Shown: positions 7,402-16,002 of the stretch, in pieces
How the letters are laid out: each line of letters begins with the position of its first letter
Numbering within the stretch: the stretch's first letter is position 1
Assembly: GCF_902141855.1 (NCBI RefSeq)
Contig: NZ_CABFVH010000054.1
Coordinates: 1 to 32,736 of the forward strand
Source: Methylobacterium dankookense
Lineage (GTDB): Bacteria; Pseudomonadota; Alphaproteobacteria; Rhizobiales; Beijerinckiaceae
Reading direction: 5' to 3'
Length of the DNA stretch: 32,736 nucleotides
Program-made: the position numbers and the translations under genes
The notes under the pieces: model-generated
Seen by the model: only the letters and a program-made list of their open reading frames with translations
What the model was told of the DNA's origin: nothing
Database searches by the model: none

Positions 7402-7430
7402 GTGTCATCCGGACGTCACATCCGTGTCAT
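7402..7430 (+). promoter_or_regulatory. Pho box (three PhoB half-sites) ahead of pstS
   Basis: GTGTCAT (7402), ACGTCAC (7413) and GTGTCAT (7424) occur at exact 11-base intervals separated by 4-base spacers. This is the Pho-box architecture (CTGTCAT-N4-CTGTCAT) bound in tandem by PhoB dimers. TTAGAT at 7451-7456 may be the -10 element. It explains induction of the pst operon, and of phoB in the same operon, by phosphate starvation. The gap 7260-7565 otherwise shows no gene. Confidence 0.88.
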
Positions 7431-7565
7431 AGGGCCGCAAGCGCCGGGACTTAGATGCGAGCCCGGCCGGGGATGCCGGGCCGGCTGCGGCCGGCTCGGA
7501 CGATACGCGGTCGACGCCACGTCCACCCGGCGGTGCTTGTCCACCCGGCGGCAACGGAGAATCAC

Positions 7566-8606
7566 GTGAAGCCTTTCACCTACGCGCTCGCCCTCGGCCT
7601 CGCGGCGGCCCAGCTCGTCCTGCCGGCCCGCGCCGCCGACATCACCGGTGCCGGCGCCACCTTCCCGTTCCCGGTCTACTCGAAGTGGGCCGAGGCCTAC
7701 CGCAAGGAGACGGGCATGGGCCTCAACTATCAGTCGATCGGCTCCGGCGGCGGCATCAAGCAGATCCAGGCCAAGACGGTCGATTTCGGCGCGACCGACG
7801 CGCCGCTGAAGGGCGCGGCCCTCGAGAAGGACGGCCTCGTCCAGTTCCCCACCGTGATGGGCGGCGTCGTCACCGTGGTGAACATCGCCGGCCTCGAGCC
7901 GGGCAAGCTCAAGCTCACCGGTGAGGTCATCGCCGACATCTATGCCGGCAAGATCACCAAGTGGTCCGACCCCAAGATCGCCCAGCTCAACGACGGCCTG
8001 AAGCTGCCCGACGCGACGATCACCCCGGTCTACCGCTCGGACGCCTCCGGCACGACCAACATCTTCACCACCTACCTCTCCCAGGCCTCCGAGGGCTGGA
8101 AGAAGGAGTACGGCGCGGCGACCACCATCTCGTGGCCGGCCGGCCAGGGCGGCAAGGGCAACGAGGGCGTCACCGCCAGCGTCAAGCAGGTCCCGAACGC
8201 CATCGGCTACGTCGAGTCGGCCTACGCCAAGCAGAACAAGCTCAGCTACGCGCTGATCCAGAACAAGGCCGGCAAGTTCCCGCAGCCCGACGACAAGGCG
8301 TTCCAGGCCGCCGCCGCCAGCGCCGACTGGAAGGCCGCCCCCGGCTTCGGCATCTCGCTGACCAACCAGGCCGGCGACGACGCGTGGCCGATCACCGCCG
8401 CGACCTTCATCCTCGTGCACAAGGAGGCCGCCGACGCCGCCAAGTCCGCCGAGGTGCTGAAGTTCTTCGACTGGGCCTACAAGAACGGGGACAAGATGGC
8501 CACCGAGCTCGACTACGTCCCGCTGCCGGACAACGTGGTCGCCCAGATCCACGAGGAGTGGAAGAACGTGAAGGGCAAGGACGGCAAGCCCGTCCTCGGC
8601 ATGTGA
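7566..8606 (+). CDS. pstS: Periplasmic phosphate-binding protein PstS
   Basis: PstS is the periplasmic receptor that hands inorganic phosphate to the PstCAB importer. The 346-residue product, the same length as the E. coli protein, has a Sec signal peptide (MKPFTYALALGLAAAQLVLP, then ARAAD). The mature part starts with ITGAGATFPFPVYSKW. Phosphate-contacting loops are visible as SIGSGGGIKQI, VDFGATDAPL and RSDASGTTNIF. The GTG at 7566 is chosen because GGAG (7556-7559) lies six bases before it and because it opens the signal peptide; a longer frame upstream would bury the signal. It is the first gene after the triple Pho box. A strong hairpin after it (8637-8660) probably lets this abundant protein be made in excess of the permease. 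Confidence 0.97.
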   Translation: MKPFTYALALGLAAAQLVLPARAADITGAGATFPFPVYSKWAEAYRKETGMGLNYQSIGSGGGIKQIQAKTVDFGATDAPLKGAALEKDGLVQFPTVMGGVVTVVNIAGLEPGKLKLTGEVIADIYAGKITKWSDPKIAQLNDGLKLPDATITPVYRSDASGTTNIFTTYLSQASEGWKKEYGAATTISWPAGQGGKGNEGVTASVKQVPNAIGYVESAYAKQNKLSYALIQNKAGKFPQPDDKAFQAAAASADWKAAPGFGISLTNQAGDDAWPITAATFILVHKEAADAAKSAEVLKFFDWAYKNGDKMATELDYVPLPDNVVAQIHEEWKNVKGKDGKPVLGM

Positions 8607-8636
8607 GCGGCTGCCCGACGGCAACCTGACCACACC

Positions 8637-8660
8637 GGGACGGCGCCACGGCGCCGTCCC
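8637..8660 (+). promoter_or_regulatory. Strong hairpin between pstS and pstC
   Basis: GGGACGGCGC (8637-8646) and GCGCCGTCCC (8651-8660) form a perfect 10-bp stem with a CACG loop. The tail is C-rich, not T-rich. Its position suggests partial termination or 3'-end protection of the pstS message, which would raise the PstS to permease ratio. The role is inferred. The rest of the 8607-8791 gap holds no gene. Confidence 0.65.
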
Positions 8661-8791
8661 CCCGGAACCTACGCTCTTCGATGGTGTATCCCGGCGCCTC
8701 GCCGGGAATTGATGGTGCGTGAGCCCGTCGCCCGCCCTCGCGCCGGTCGCATCCGCGCGCTAAACGCCCACCCCGGTGAAGAGAACCGCGG

Positions 8792-9769
8792 ATGACCGCC
8801 TTGACTGATCAGATCGCGCTGGCCGACACGCAGCGCCCCGCCCAGCGGCGCGGCCCGAGCAAGGGCGCCGACAGCCTGTTCCGGGGCGCGGCCTACGCGT
8901 CCGCCATCATCGTGCTCCTGGTGCTCGCGGGCATCATCGGCTCGATCGTCTACGGGGGCTGGCCGGCCTTCCGCGAGTTCGGGTTCGGCTTCCTGACCTC
9001 CAGCGCCTGGAACGTCGGCACCGAGCAGTACGGCGCCCTCGTCGCGGTGATCGGCACCCTGGCCTCGGCCCTGCTCGCCCTCGTGATCGGCGTGCCGATC
9101 TCGCTCGGCATCGCGATCTACCTCACGCAGCTCTGCCCGGGCTGGGCGCGCAAGCCGGTCGGCATGACGATCGAGCTCCTCGCCGCGGTGCCCAGCATCA
9201 TCTACGGCATGTGGGGCCTGTTCATCTTCGCCCCGCTCTTCGCCCGCTTCGTCCAGGTGCCTGTCTCGAACCTCGTCGAGGGCCTGCCGGTGGTCGGCAC
9301 GCTGCTCTACGCCCGCGCGCCCTCGGGCGTCGGCATCCTGACGGCCGGCTTCATCCTGGCGATCATGATCGTGCCCTTCGTGGCCTCGATCGCCCGCGAC
9401 ATGCTCGACCAGATCCCGACGATCCTGCGCGAGAGCGCCTACGGCATCGGCTGCACGACCTGGGAGGTCATGCGCCACGTCCTCATCCCGCAGGCCTCCG
9501 TCTCGATCATCGGGGCAATCATGCTGGGCCTCGGCCGCGCGCTCGGCGAGACCATGGCGGTGACCTTCGTGATCGGCAACGCGAACCGCCTCTCGGCCTC
9601 GATCTTCGATCCGGGCTCGACCATCGCGTCGCGCATCGCCAACGAGTTCAACGAGGCGGACGGCCTGCAGCTCAACGCCCTGATGGCGCTCGGCTGCCTC
9701 CTCTTCGTGATCACCTTCATCGTCCTGATCATCGCCCGCCTGCTGACGCGGCGCGTGAAGGTCGCCTGA
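8792..9769 (+). CDS. pstC: Phosphate ABC transporter permease PstC
   Basis: This is one of the two inner-membrane channel subunits of the high-affinity phosphate importer. The 325-residue product has a polar N-terminal region of about 30 residues followed by about six membrane segments, the first around AYASAIIVLLVLAGIIGSIV. The cytoplasmic EAA-type coupling loop for PstB is recognisable as RESAYGIGCTTWEVMRHVLI, followed by GLGRALGETMAV, typical of PstC. AGAG precedes the ATG in the leader. Its stop is 11 bases ahead of pstA, so the two are tightly coupled. Confidence 0.95.
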   Translation: MTALTDQIALADTQRPAQRRGPSKGADSLFRGAAYASAIIVLLVLAGIIGSIVYGGWPAFREFGFGFLTSSAWNVGTEQYGALVAVIGTLASALLALVIGVPISLGIAIYLTQLCPGWARKPVGMTIELLAAVPSIIYGMWGLFIFAPLFARFVQVPVSNLVEGLPVVGTLLYARAPSGVGILTAGFILAIMIVPFVASIARDMLDQIPTILRESAYGIGCTTWEVMRHVLIPQASVSIIGAIMLGLGRALGETMAVTFVIGNANRLSASIFDPGSTIASRIANEFNEADGLQLNALMALGCLLFVITFIVLIIARLLTRRVKVA

Positions 9770-9780
9770 GGAAGCCTTCG

Positions 9781-10665
9781 ATGAACGCCGCGACCACCAT
9801 CACGCCGAGCGTCCGCCAGAGCCGCGTGCGTCCCTCCCGGCGCACCGCCGACCGGATGCTGCGCATCTCCTGCACCCTCGCCACCGTGCTGGGCGCGATC
9901 GTGCTCGGCTCGATCCTGCTCATGCTGATCGTCGAGGGCATCCGCGGCCTCTCGCCGACCCTCTTCACCCACCCGACGCCGGGCCCGGGCACCGAGGGCG
10001 GCGGCATCGCCAACGCGATCCTCGGCAGCCTCGTGCTCACCACCATCGGCATCGTGGTCGCGACCCCGATCGGCGTGATGGCGGGCACCTTCCTCGCCGA
10101 GTACGGCCGCACCTCGAAGCTCGCGGACGTGATCCGCTTCCTCAACGACATCCTGCTCTCGGCGCCGTCGATCCTGATCGGCCTGTTCGTCTACACCCTG
10201 ATGGTGCGGCCGATGGGGACCTATTCGGGCTGGGCCGGCGGCGTGGCGCTCGCCATCATCGCGACGCCCGTGATCGTGCGCACCACCGAGGACATGCTGC
10301 GCCTCGTGCCGGGCACCCTGCGCGAGGCCGGCGCGGCCCTCGGCGCGCCGGCCTCCACGGTGATCCGCAGCGTGACCTGGCGCGCGGCCTCGTCGGGCAT
10401 CGTCACCGGCATCATCCTGGCGCTGGCCCGCATAGCCGGCGAGACCGCGCCGCTCCTCTTCACCGCCCTCAACAACAACAGCTGGTTCAACGCCAACCTG
10501 ATGGGCGGCGTCGCGAACCTGCCGGTGATGATCTACCAGTTCGCCCTCTCGCCCTACCCGAACTGGCAGCAGCTCGCCTGGGCCGGCGCGCTCCTCATCA
10601 CCCTCGCCATCCTCGCCCTGTCGGTGGTCGCCCGCGTGGTGATCAAGCCGCAGCGCGCCCGCTGA
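9781..10665 (+). CDS. pstA: Phosphate ABC transporter permease PstA
   Basis: This is the second channel subunit of the Pst importer. The 294-residue product has a basic N-terminus (about residues 1-30) and six hydrophobic segments. The PstA hallmark GTFLAEYG is near residue 100, and there is a coupling loop LREAGAALGAPASTVIRSVT. A conserved RIAGETAPLLFTALNN stretch follows in the second half. The ATG at 9781 is preceded by GAGGAAG, which overlaps the pstC stop codon. The upstream open frame over pstC is a shadow. Residues around the coupling loop dock on PstB. Confidence 0.95.
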   Translation: MNAATTITPSVRQSRVRPSRRTADRMLRISCTLATVLGAIVLGSILLMLIVEGIRGLSPTLFTHPTPGPGTEGGGIANAILGSLVLTTIGIVVATPIGVMAGTFLAEYGRTSKLADVIRFLNDILLSAPSILIGLFVYTLMVRPMGTYSGWAGGVALAIIATPVIVRTTEDMLRLVPGTLREAGAALGAPASTVIRSVTWRAASSGIVTGIILALARIAGETAPLLFTALNNNSWFNANLMGGVANLPVMIYQFALSPYPNWQQLAWAGALLITLAILALSVVARVVIKPQRAR

Positions 10666-10690
10666 CACGACGGCCGGAAGGACCTTTCCC

Positions 10691-11521
<831 letters not shown>

Positions 11522-11562
11522 GATTCCGGCCCGCCCGTCCCAGCCGATTCGAGGATCCCGCC

Positions 11563-12279
11563 ATGGCCGACCATATCGTCACCTCCTACGACACCGACCT
11601 GGAGAACCTGCGCCGCTCCATCTCCGAGATGGGCGGCATCGCCGAGAAGATGGTCACCGAGGCCACCGACGCGCTGGTCCGCCGCGATTCCGCCCTCGCG
11701 CAGAGCGTCATCCTGGCCGACAAGCGCCTCGACGCCATCCAGCACGACATCGAGGAGCGCTCGGTGCTCCTGATCGCCCGGCGCCAGCCGCTCGCCATCG
11801 ACCTGCGCGAGACCATCTCGGCGATCCGCGTCTCGGGCGACCTGGAGCGGATCGGCGACCTCGCCAAGAACGTCGCCAAGCGCGTCGTGGCGATCAGCGA
11901 CCAGCCGGTCGGCCAGAAGATCATCCTCGGCGTGCAGCACATGAGCGACCTCGCGGAAGCGCAGCTCAAGGACGTGCTCGACGCCTATGCCAGCCGCGAC
12001 GTCAAGGCGGCGCACGACGTGTGGGAGCGGGACGGCGAGATCGACGCCCTGTACAACTCCCTGTTCCGCGAACTCCTGACCTACATGATGGAGGATCCGC
12101 GCAACATCTCATTCTGCACGCACCTGCTGTTCTGCGCCAAGAACGTCGAGCGCATCGGCGACCACACCACCAACATCGCCGAGACCATCCAGTATCTCGT
12201 CACCGGCGAGACCCCGGCCGGCGACCGCCCGAAGAACGACGCCTCGAACTACGCCACGGTGACGCCGGGCGCCGCCTGA
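11563..12279 (+). CDS. phoU: Phosphate transport regulator PhoU
   Basis: PhoU links the Pst importer to the PhoR-PhoB two-component system and represses the regulon when phosphate is plentiful. The 238-residue product is all-helical with two PhoU repeats. Each has a metal-binding-type E/D-x-x-x-D motif, seen as RVSGDLERIGDLAKNVAKR in the first and CAKNVERIGDHTTNIAE in the second. The N-terminus MADHIVTSYDTDLENLRRSI fits the family. It lies 41 bases after pstB. Confidence 0.96.
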   Translation: MADHIVTSYDTDLENLRRSISEMGGIAEKMVTEATDALVRRDSALAQSVILADKRLDAIQHDIEERSVLLIARRQPLAIDLRETISAIRVSGDLERIGDLAKNVAKRVVAISDQPVGQKIILGVQHMSDLAEAQLKDVLDAYASRDVKAAHDVWERDGEIDALYNSLFRELLTYMMEDPRNISFCTHLLFCAKNVERIGDHTTNIAETIQYLVTGETPAGDRPKNDASNYATVTPGAA

Positions 12280-12331
12280 GGCGGCGGCATCCGGCCGGCG
12301 GGAACAGAGGACCATACGCGTACCGTCCTGA

Positions 12332-12348
12332 GCCGAGCGGGGCTCGGC
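12332..12348 (+). promoter_or_regulatory. Hairpin between phoU and phoB
   Basis: GCCGAGC and GCTCGGC form a perfect 7-bp stem with a GGG loop, 23 bases before the phoB start. There is no T-run. It could damp read-through into phoB or shape its translation; this is inferred from position only. Confidence 0.45.
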
Positions 12349-12370
12349 CCAGGGCGCCCGGAGAACCGAC

Positions 12371-13066
12371 ATGCGCACGCGCATCCTGATCGTCGAGGAC
12401 GAGGAGGCCCTCACCACCCTCCTGCGCTACAACCTGGAGGCGGAGGGCTTCGCGGTGGACGTGGCCGCCCGCGGCGACGAGGCGGAGCTGCGCCTCGCGG
12501 AGCAGGCGCCCGACCTGATCCTGCTCGACTGGATGCTGCCGGGCCTCTCGGGGATCGAGCTGTGCCGCCGCGTGCGGGCTCGCCGCGAGACCGAGCGCCT
12601 GCCGATCATCATGCTCACCGCCCGCGGCGAGGAGGGCGACCGCGTCCGCGGCCTGGGCACCGGAGCGGACGACTACATCGTCAAGCCCTTCTCGGTGCCG
12701 GAGCTGCTGGCCCGGGTCCGCGCGCTGCTGCGCCGGTCCAAGCCCGCCCATGTCGCCGACCTGCTGGCGGCCGGCGACATCGAGCTCGACCGGGTCAGCC
12801 ACCGCATCCGCCGCAGCGGCCACGAGATCCATCTCGGGCCGACCGAGTTCAAGCTGCTCGAATTCCTGATGCAGAGCCCCGGCCGCGTCTTCTCGCGCGA
12901 GCAGCTCCTCGACGGCGTCTGGGGACACGACGTCTATATCGACGAGCGCACGGTGGACGTGCATGTCGGCCGCCTGCGCAAGGCGCTGAACCGCCCGCGC
13001 CAGCCCGATCCGATCCGCACCGTGCGCGGCTCCGGCTACGCCTTCGACGAGACGTTCTGCGCCTGA
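12371..13066 (+). CDS. phoB: Phosphate response regulator PhoB
   Basis: PhoB is the OmpR-family response regulator that binds Pho boxes when phosphorylated by PhoR. The 231-residue product has a receiver domain (about 3-120) with acidic pocket Glu9-Asp10, phospho-acceptor Asp53 in LLDWMLPG, Thr83 and Lys105 in VKPF. A winged-helix DNA-binding domain (about 130-227) follows, with GPTEFKLLEFLM and RTVDVHVGRLRKAL and the ending TVRGSGYAF. It is the last gene of the pst operon, so it should amplify its own synthesis through the Pho box at 7402. The partner kinase gene phoR is not in the window. Confidence 0.95.
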   Translation: MRTRILIVEDEEALTTLLRYNLEAEGFAVDVAARGDEAELRLAEQAPDLILLDWMLPGLSGIELCRRVRARRETERLPIIMLTARGEEGDRVRGLGTGADDYIVKPFSVPELLARVRALLRRSKPAHVADLLAAGDIELDRVSHRIRRSGHEIHLGPTEFKLLEFLMQSPGRVFSREQLLDGVWGHDVYIDERTVDVHVGRLRKALNRPRQPDPIRTVRGSGYAFDETFCA

Positions 13067-13067
13067 G

Positions 13068-13087
13068 AGCCTGTTCGAGCGGGCTTT
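13068..13087 (+). terminator. Terminator after phoB
   Basis: AGCCTG (13068-13073) pairs with CGGGCT (13080-13085), with one G-U pair, around a TTCGAG loop. TTT then AA follows. It starts just after the phoB stop. The gap to 13260 shows no other signal. Confidence 0.6.
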
Positions 13088-13260
13088 AAGGGCGGCAGGG
13101 CCGAATGGTCCGCGCCTGGAACTCCGGCCCGGGACATCCGCGATCGTGATCGTGAGATCGGGCCGGTCCCGGCGCCGCGTCGATGCGGCCTCTTGCCGGG
13201 GCCGGCTGCCGCGTCTTCAATCGTCCCGACCCGCTCGCAGAGGCGGGGCAGGGAGGTGGC

Positions 13261-13467
13261 ATGAACCAGATCATCGTCGTGGCGCTCATCTGCGCCAACA
13301 CGGTGCAGGCACCGGACTGCACCCGCGAGACCGCCATCGACGTGGTGACCGGTCCCGCGCACACGCTGCAGGAATGCCTTGTGCAGGGCCCGGTGATCGC
13401 GGCCAATTCCGGCATCGAGATCGCCAAGGACAGCTACGTGAAGACCCGTTGCGAGCAGCGCCGCTGA
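13261..13467 (+). CDS. Small cysteine-containing exported-type protein, unknown function
   Basis: I do not recognise a named family for this 68-residue protein. It starts MNQIIVVALICANTVQAPDC, a short hydrophobic stretch that could be a minimal signal, and has four cysteines (12, 20, 39 and 64). Three lie in the mature part in a spacing that could allow a disulfide. The ATG at 13261 is supported by GGGAGG just upstream. The longer open frame starting earlier has no ribosome site. Its TGA shares one base with the ATG of the next gene, so the two are translationally coupled. Confidence 0.7.
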   Translation: MNQIIVVALICANTVQAPDCTRETAIDVVTGPAHTLQECLVQGPVIAANSGIEIAKDSYVKTRCEQRR

Positions 13468-13748
13468 TGTCCGACGAGACCGTCTCATCCGAGCGGGCGG
13501 TGATGATCCGCCTGCGCGCCCGCCTCGCGGTGGTGGAGCGCGCCGCCTGGTTCGGCCTCGTCCACGCCATGCGGACGCGGGCCGAGGAGACCGAGGCCTT
13601 CATCGGCTCCGAGCGCGCCCGCTGCGCCGAGGGCTTCTCCGGCAAGGGCTGGGCCTCCGACCTCACCGAGGCGGAACGGGCGCTCCTGGCGGCGGAGGTC
13701 GATTCCGGCCTCGCCCAGCTCCTGGAGGATGCGCGCGCGGAGATCTGA
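13467..13748 (+). CDS. Hypothetical helical protein
   Basis: This is a 93-residue protein without a family I can name. It is charged and predicted helical by eye (RLRARLAVVERAAWFGLVHA, and LTEAERALLAAEVDSGLAQL), with a Gly/Lys patch (GFSGKGWAS) between the helices. No signal peptide or membrane segment is evident. The start ATG overlaps the preceding stop by one base (TGATG), which both fixes the start and argues for co-expression with the small cysteine protein. It ends four bases before the end of the convergent membrane protein gene. Confidence 0.65.
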   Translation: MSDETVSSERAVMIRLRARLAVVERAAWFGLVHAMRTRAEETEAFIGSERARCAEGFSGKGWASDLTEAERALLAAEVDSGLAQLLEDARAEI

Positions 13749-13752
13749 AGGT

Positions 13753-14070
13753 TCAGCTCCGCCAGCGCGCCTTGAGCCTGGCCCAGGTCGCCTCGATCCA
13801 GCGGGCGGACTTCTCCAGCGGCACCTTCAGCCCGGGCACGTCCTGCGCGAGCAGCGCCAGGCCCACCGGCAGCATCCACAGGCCCAGCACCGGCAGGATC
13901 GAGAAGATCCCGCCGAGGATGAACAGGATCGCCGCGCCGACCCGCAGCCAGAGCCGCGACGGCTCGCGCAGCCAGTCGAGGGCGCGGCGCAGGGTTTCCG
14001 GGAGCTTCTCCGAGAGCCGGTCGACCCGGGCGTCCCAGTCCTGCGGCGTGACGATGTCTGCGGTCGGCAT
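13753..14070 (-). CDS. Small two-helix inner-membrane protein
   Basis: The 105-residue product has a soluble N-terminal part (about 1-38), then two closely spaced hydrophobic segments (WLRVGAAILFILGGIFSILP and LGLWMLPVGLALLAQ) and a basic Trp-rich tail (ARWIEATWARLKARWRS). The layout, with a proline-glycine turn between the helices, recalls small PGPGW-type membrane proteins, but the PGPGW signature itself is not present, so that is only a resemblance. The start has GAGGGGG just upstream on its strand. It is divergent from the FKBP gene. Confidence 0.7.
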   Translation of the reverse strand: MPTADIVTPQDWDARVDRLSEKLPETLRRALDWLREPSRLWLRVGAAILFILGGIFSILPVLGLWMLPVGLALLAQDVPGLKVPLEKSARWIEATWARLKARWRS

Positions 14071-14188
14071 GCCCCCTCAACGCGGGACGGGCGCGAACGG
14101 CTCCACCCGCCGGCTGGCCTCCGGGAGCCCAAGGCTGGTAAGAGGCCCGCCGACGGGCGGCGCGGGACGCCGACCCGGGGGAGGACCC

Positions 14189-14605
14189 ATGCCTCGTCTG
14201 TTTCCGCTCGCAGGAGCTGCGCTGATCGCCATGACCGCTGCCGCCAACGCCGATTTCGTCACCCTGCCCTCCGGCCTGAAGTATCAGGACGAGGTCGTGG
14301 GCACCGGCCCCGAGCCGAAGACCGGCCAGCAGGTGACCGTGCACTACACCGGCTGGCTCTACGAGAAGGGCCAGAAGGGCAAGAAGTTCGACTCGTCGCG
14401 CGACCGCGGCCAGCCCTTCACCTTCCAGATCGGCGCCGGTCAGGTGATCCGCGGCTGGGACGAGGGCGTCGCCACCATGAAGGCCGGCGGCAAGCGCACC
14501 CTCGTGATCCCGCCGGAGATGGGCTACGGCGCCCGCGGCGCGGGCGGCGTGATCCCGCCGAACGCCACGCTGCTCTTCGACGTCGAGCTGTTCGGCGCGA
14601 AGTAA
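14189..14605 (+). CDS. Exported FKBP-type peptidyl-prolyl isomerase
   Basis: The enzyme speeds cis-trans isomerisation of proline bonds, here on exported proteins. The 138-residue product has a signal peptide (MPRLFPLAGAALIAMTAAAN, cleaving near ANA-D). A single FKBP domain follows: VTVHYTGWLYEKGQKGKKFD, then FTFQIGAGQVIRGWDEGV with the core Trp, and GGKRTLVIPPEMGYG, ending LLFDVELF. All main active-site aromatics of the family appear to be kept. The ATG at 14189 follows GGGGGAGGA. The longer open frame starting before it runs antisense over the neighbour and lacks a signal. Only 26 bases separate its stop from jetA, so it may share a transcript with the condensin genes. Confidence 0.92.
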   Translation: MPRLFPLAGAALIAMTAAANADFVTLPSGLKYQDEVVGTGPEPKTGQQVTVHYTGWLYEKGQKGKKFDSSRDRGQPFTFQIGAGQVIRGWDEGVATMKAGGKRTLVIPPEMGYGARGAGGVIPPNATLLFDVELFGAK

Positions 14606-14631
14606 GACGCGCGCCGGGGCAGGTCGACATC

Positions 14632-16002
14632 GTGCTGTTCGCACAGCTTCCCGACGACCTGTTCCGGCCGCTCGCCTCGCCGAGCCGCGCCTTCAACGCG
14701 GCCCTGCTGCTGCATCTGCACCGGCGGGTGATCGGCTCGGAGCCGATGCGCAAGGCGGAGCTGCTCGCCGAGATCGGCGCCTTCGCCGGCAGCTACGACA
14801 CGCCGGAGCTTGCCGACGACGACACCTTCCCGCCGGACGCGGTCGAGCGGCGCTCGGCCCTCTACCGGCGCTTCCTCGAATCGGGCTGGCTGATCGAGCG
14901 GCGCGAGCGCTACGTGCCCGTGGTCGAGTTCGACCCCGAGGCGCGGCTGCTGCTGGAGGAGCTCTCGCGCATCGAGCGCGGCGAGACCCGCTCCTATGGC
15001 GGCGCGGTGCTGGAGGTGCTCGGCAGCCTGGAGAGCGCGCTCGCCAACCCCGCCGAGCGCTCGGAGGCGCTGGCCAACGCCGCCCGCGAGGCCAATGCCT
15101 TCCTCGCCCATCTGCGCGGCCTCGCCGGGGCCATGCGCAAGATCGAGGACCGCATCCTGCGGGAGGAGGACCGGCGCGCCGCCTTCCGCCTCTACTTCGA
15201 GGATTTCGTCGAGCGGCACCTGATCAGCGACTACCGGACGCTGCACACCCGCTTCAACCCGTTCCGCTTCCGCTCGGCCATCGTCCGGGAGGCGGGCCGC
15301 GCCCTGCGCGACGTGCTGATGATCCGGGCGCTCGCCGAGGGTCTGGTGCGTGAGGGCCGTGCCGGGAACGTCGAGGCCGGGGAGCGTGCCGTGCGCGCGG
15401 ACCTTGCCGAGATCCTGGCCGTGTTCGAGGGGATCGACCGGCATCTCGACGCGGTGGACGAGGTCGTCGCCCGGATGGAGCGCCGCATCGCGGCGGCCGT
15501 GCGCTACATGGACCGGCCGGATTCGCTCGGCATCGAGCGCACCGCCGCGGCACTCCGGGCGGTCGGTGCCTCCGAGGCGGCGCCGGACGTCGCGGCCGAC
15601 GTCTCGCTCCTGCGCCCGCCCATCGGCGAGCCCCATCTCTCGACGCCGCGGCGCCTGCGCGCGCCGATCGACATCGACCCGCTGCCCGAGATCGTGGTCG
15701 ATTCCCGCATCGAGGCCTTCGTCGAGGCCAAGGCCGCCTTCCGCCGCCGCACCACCGTGACGCCCGAGCGCATGGCGGAATTCGTGGAGGCGCGGCTGCC
15801 GAAGCGCGGCGCCCTGCGCGGCTCCGAGCTGGAGATCGCGGACGTGGACGCCTTCATCGTGTTCCAGCGCCTGCGCGAGATCGACGTGCTGTTCGAGGGC
15901 GCGCTCGGCGCGCGCTTCGCCGTCACGCATCTGAGCGAGCGCCTCTCCAACGGCTGGCTCGACTGCCCGGATTTTGTGCTGGAACGCCGCGCCGATGCTT
16001 GA
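14632..16002 (+). CDS. jetA: JetA/MksF kleisin-like subunit of an Mks/Wadjet condensin
   Basis: The 456-residue product matches the JetA (MksF) type. It begins MLFAQLPDDLFRPLASPSRA and continues with a winged-helix-like region (RKAELLAEIGAF). Long helices follow (AMRKIEDRILREEDRRAAFR, and VLMIRALAEGLVREGRAGN), with a C-terminal winged-helix-like part around 350-450. In the family JetA is the kleisin that bridges the SMC heads and carries JetB. The GTG at 14632 is chosen because it yields the family N-terminus and AGG lies about eight bases before it; no ATG is nearby. It overlaps jetB by 8 bases. Loop extrusion on DNA is known for the family and inferred here. Confidence 0.85.
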   Translation: MLFAQLPDDLFRPLASPSRAFNAALLLHLHRRVIGSEPMRKAELLAEIGAFAGSYDTPELADDDTFPPDAVERRSALYRRFLESGWLIERRERYVPVVEFDPEARLLLEELSRIERGETRSYGGAVLEVLGSLESALANPAERSEALANAAREANAFLAHLRGLAGAMRKIEDRILREEDRRAAFRLYFEDFVERHLISDYRTLHTRFNPFRFRSAIVREAGRALRDVLMIRALAEGLVREGRAGNVEAGERAVRADLAEILAVFEGIDRHLDAVDEVVARMERRIAAAVRYMDRPDSLGIERTAAALRAVGASEAAPDVAADVSLLRPPIGEPHLSTPRRLRAPIDIDPLPEIVVDSRIEAFVEAKAAFRRRTTVTPERMAEFVEARLPKRGALRGSELEIADVDAFIVFQRLREIDVLFEGALGARFAVTHLSERLSNGWLDCPDFVLERRADA

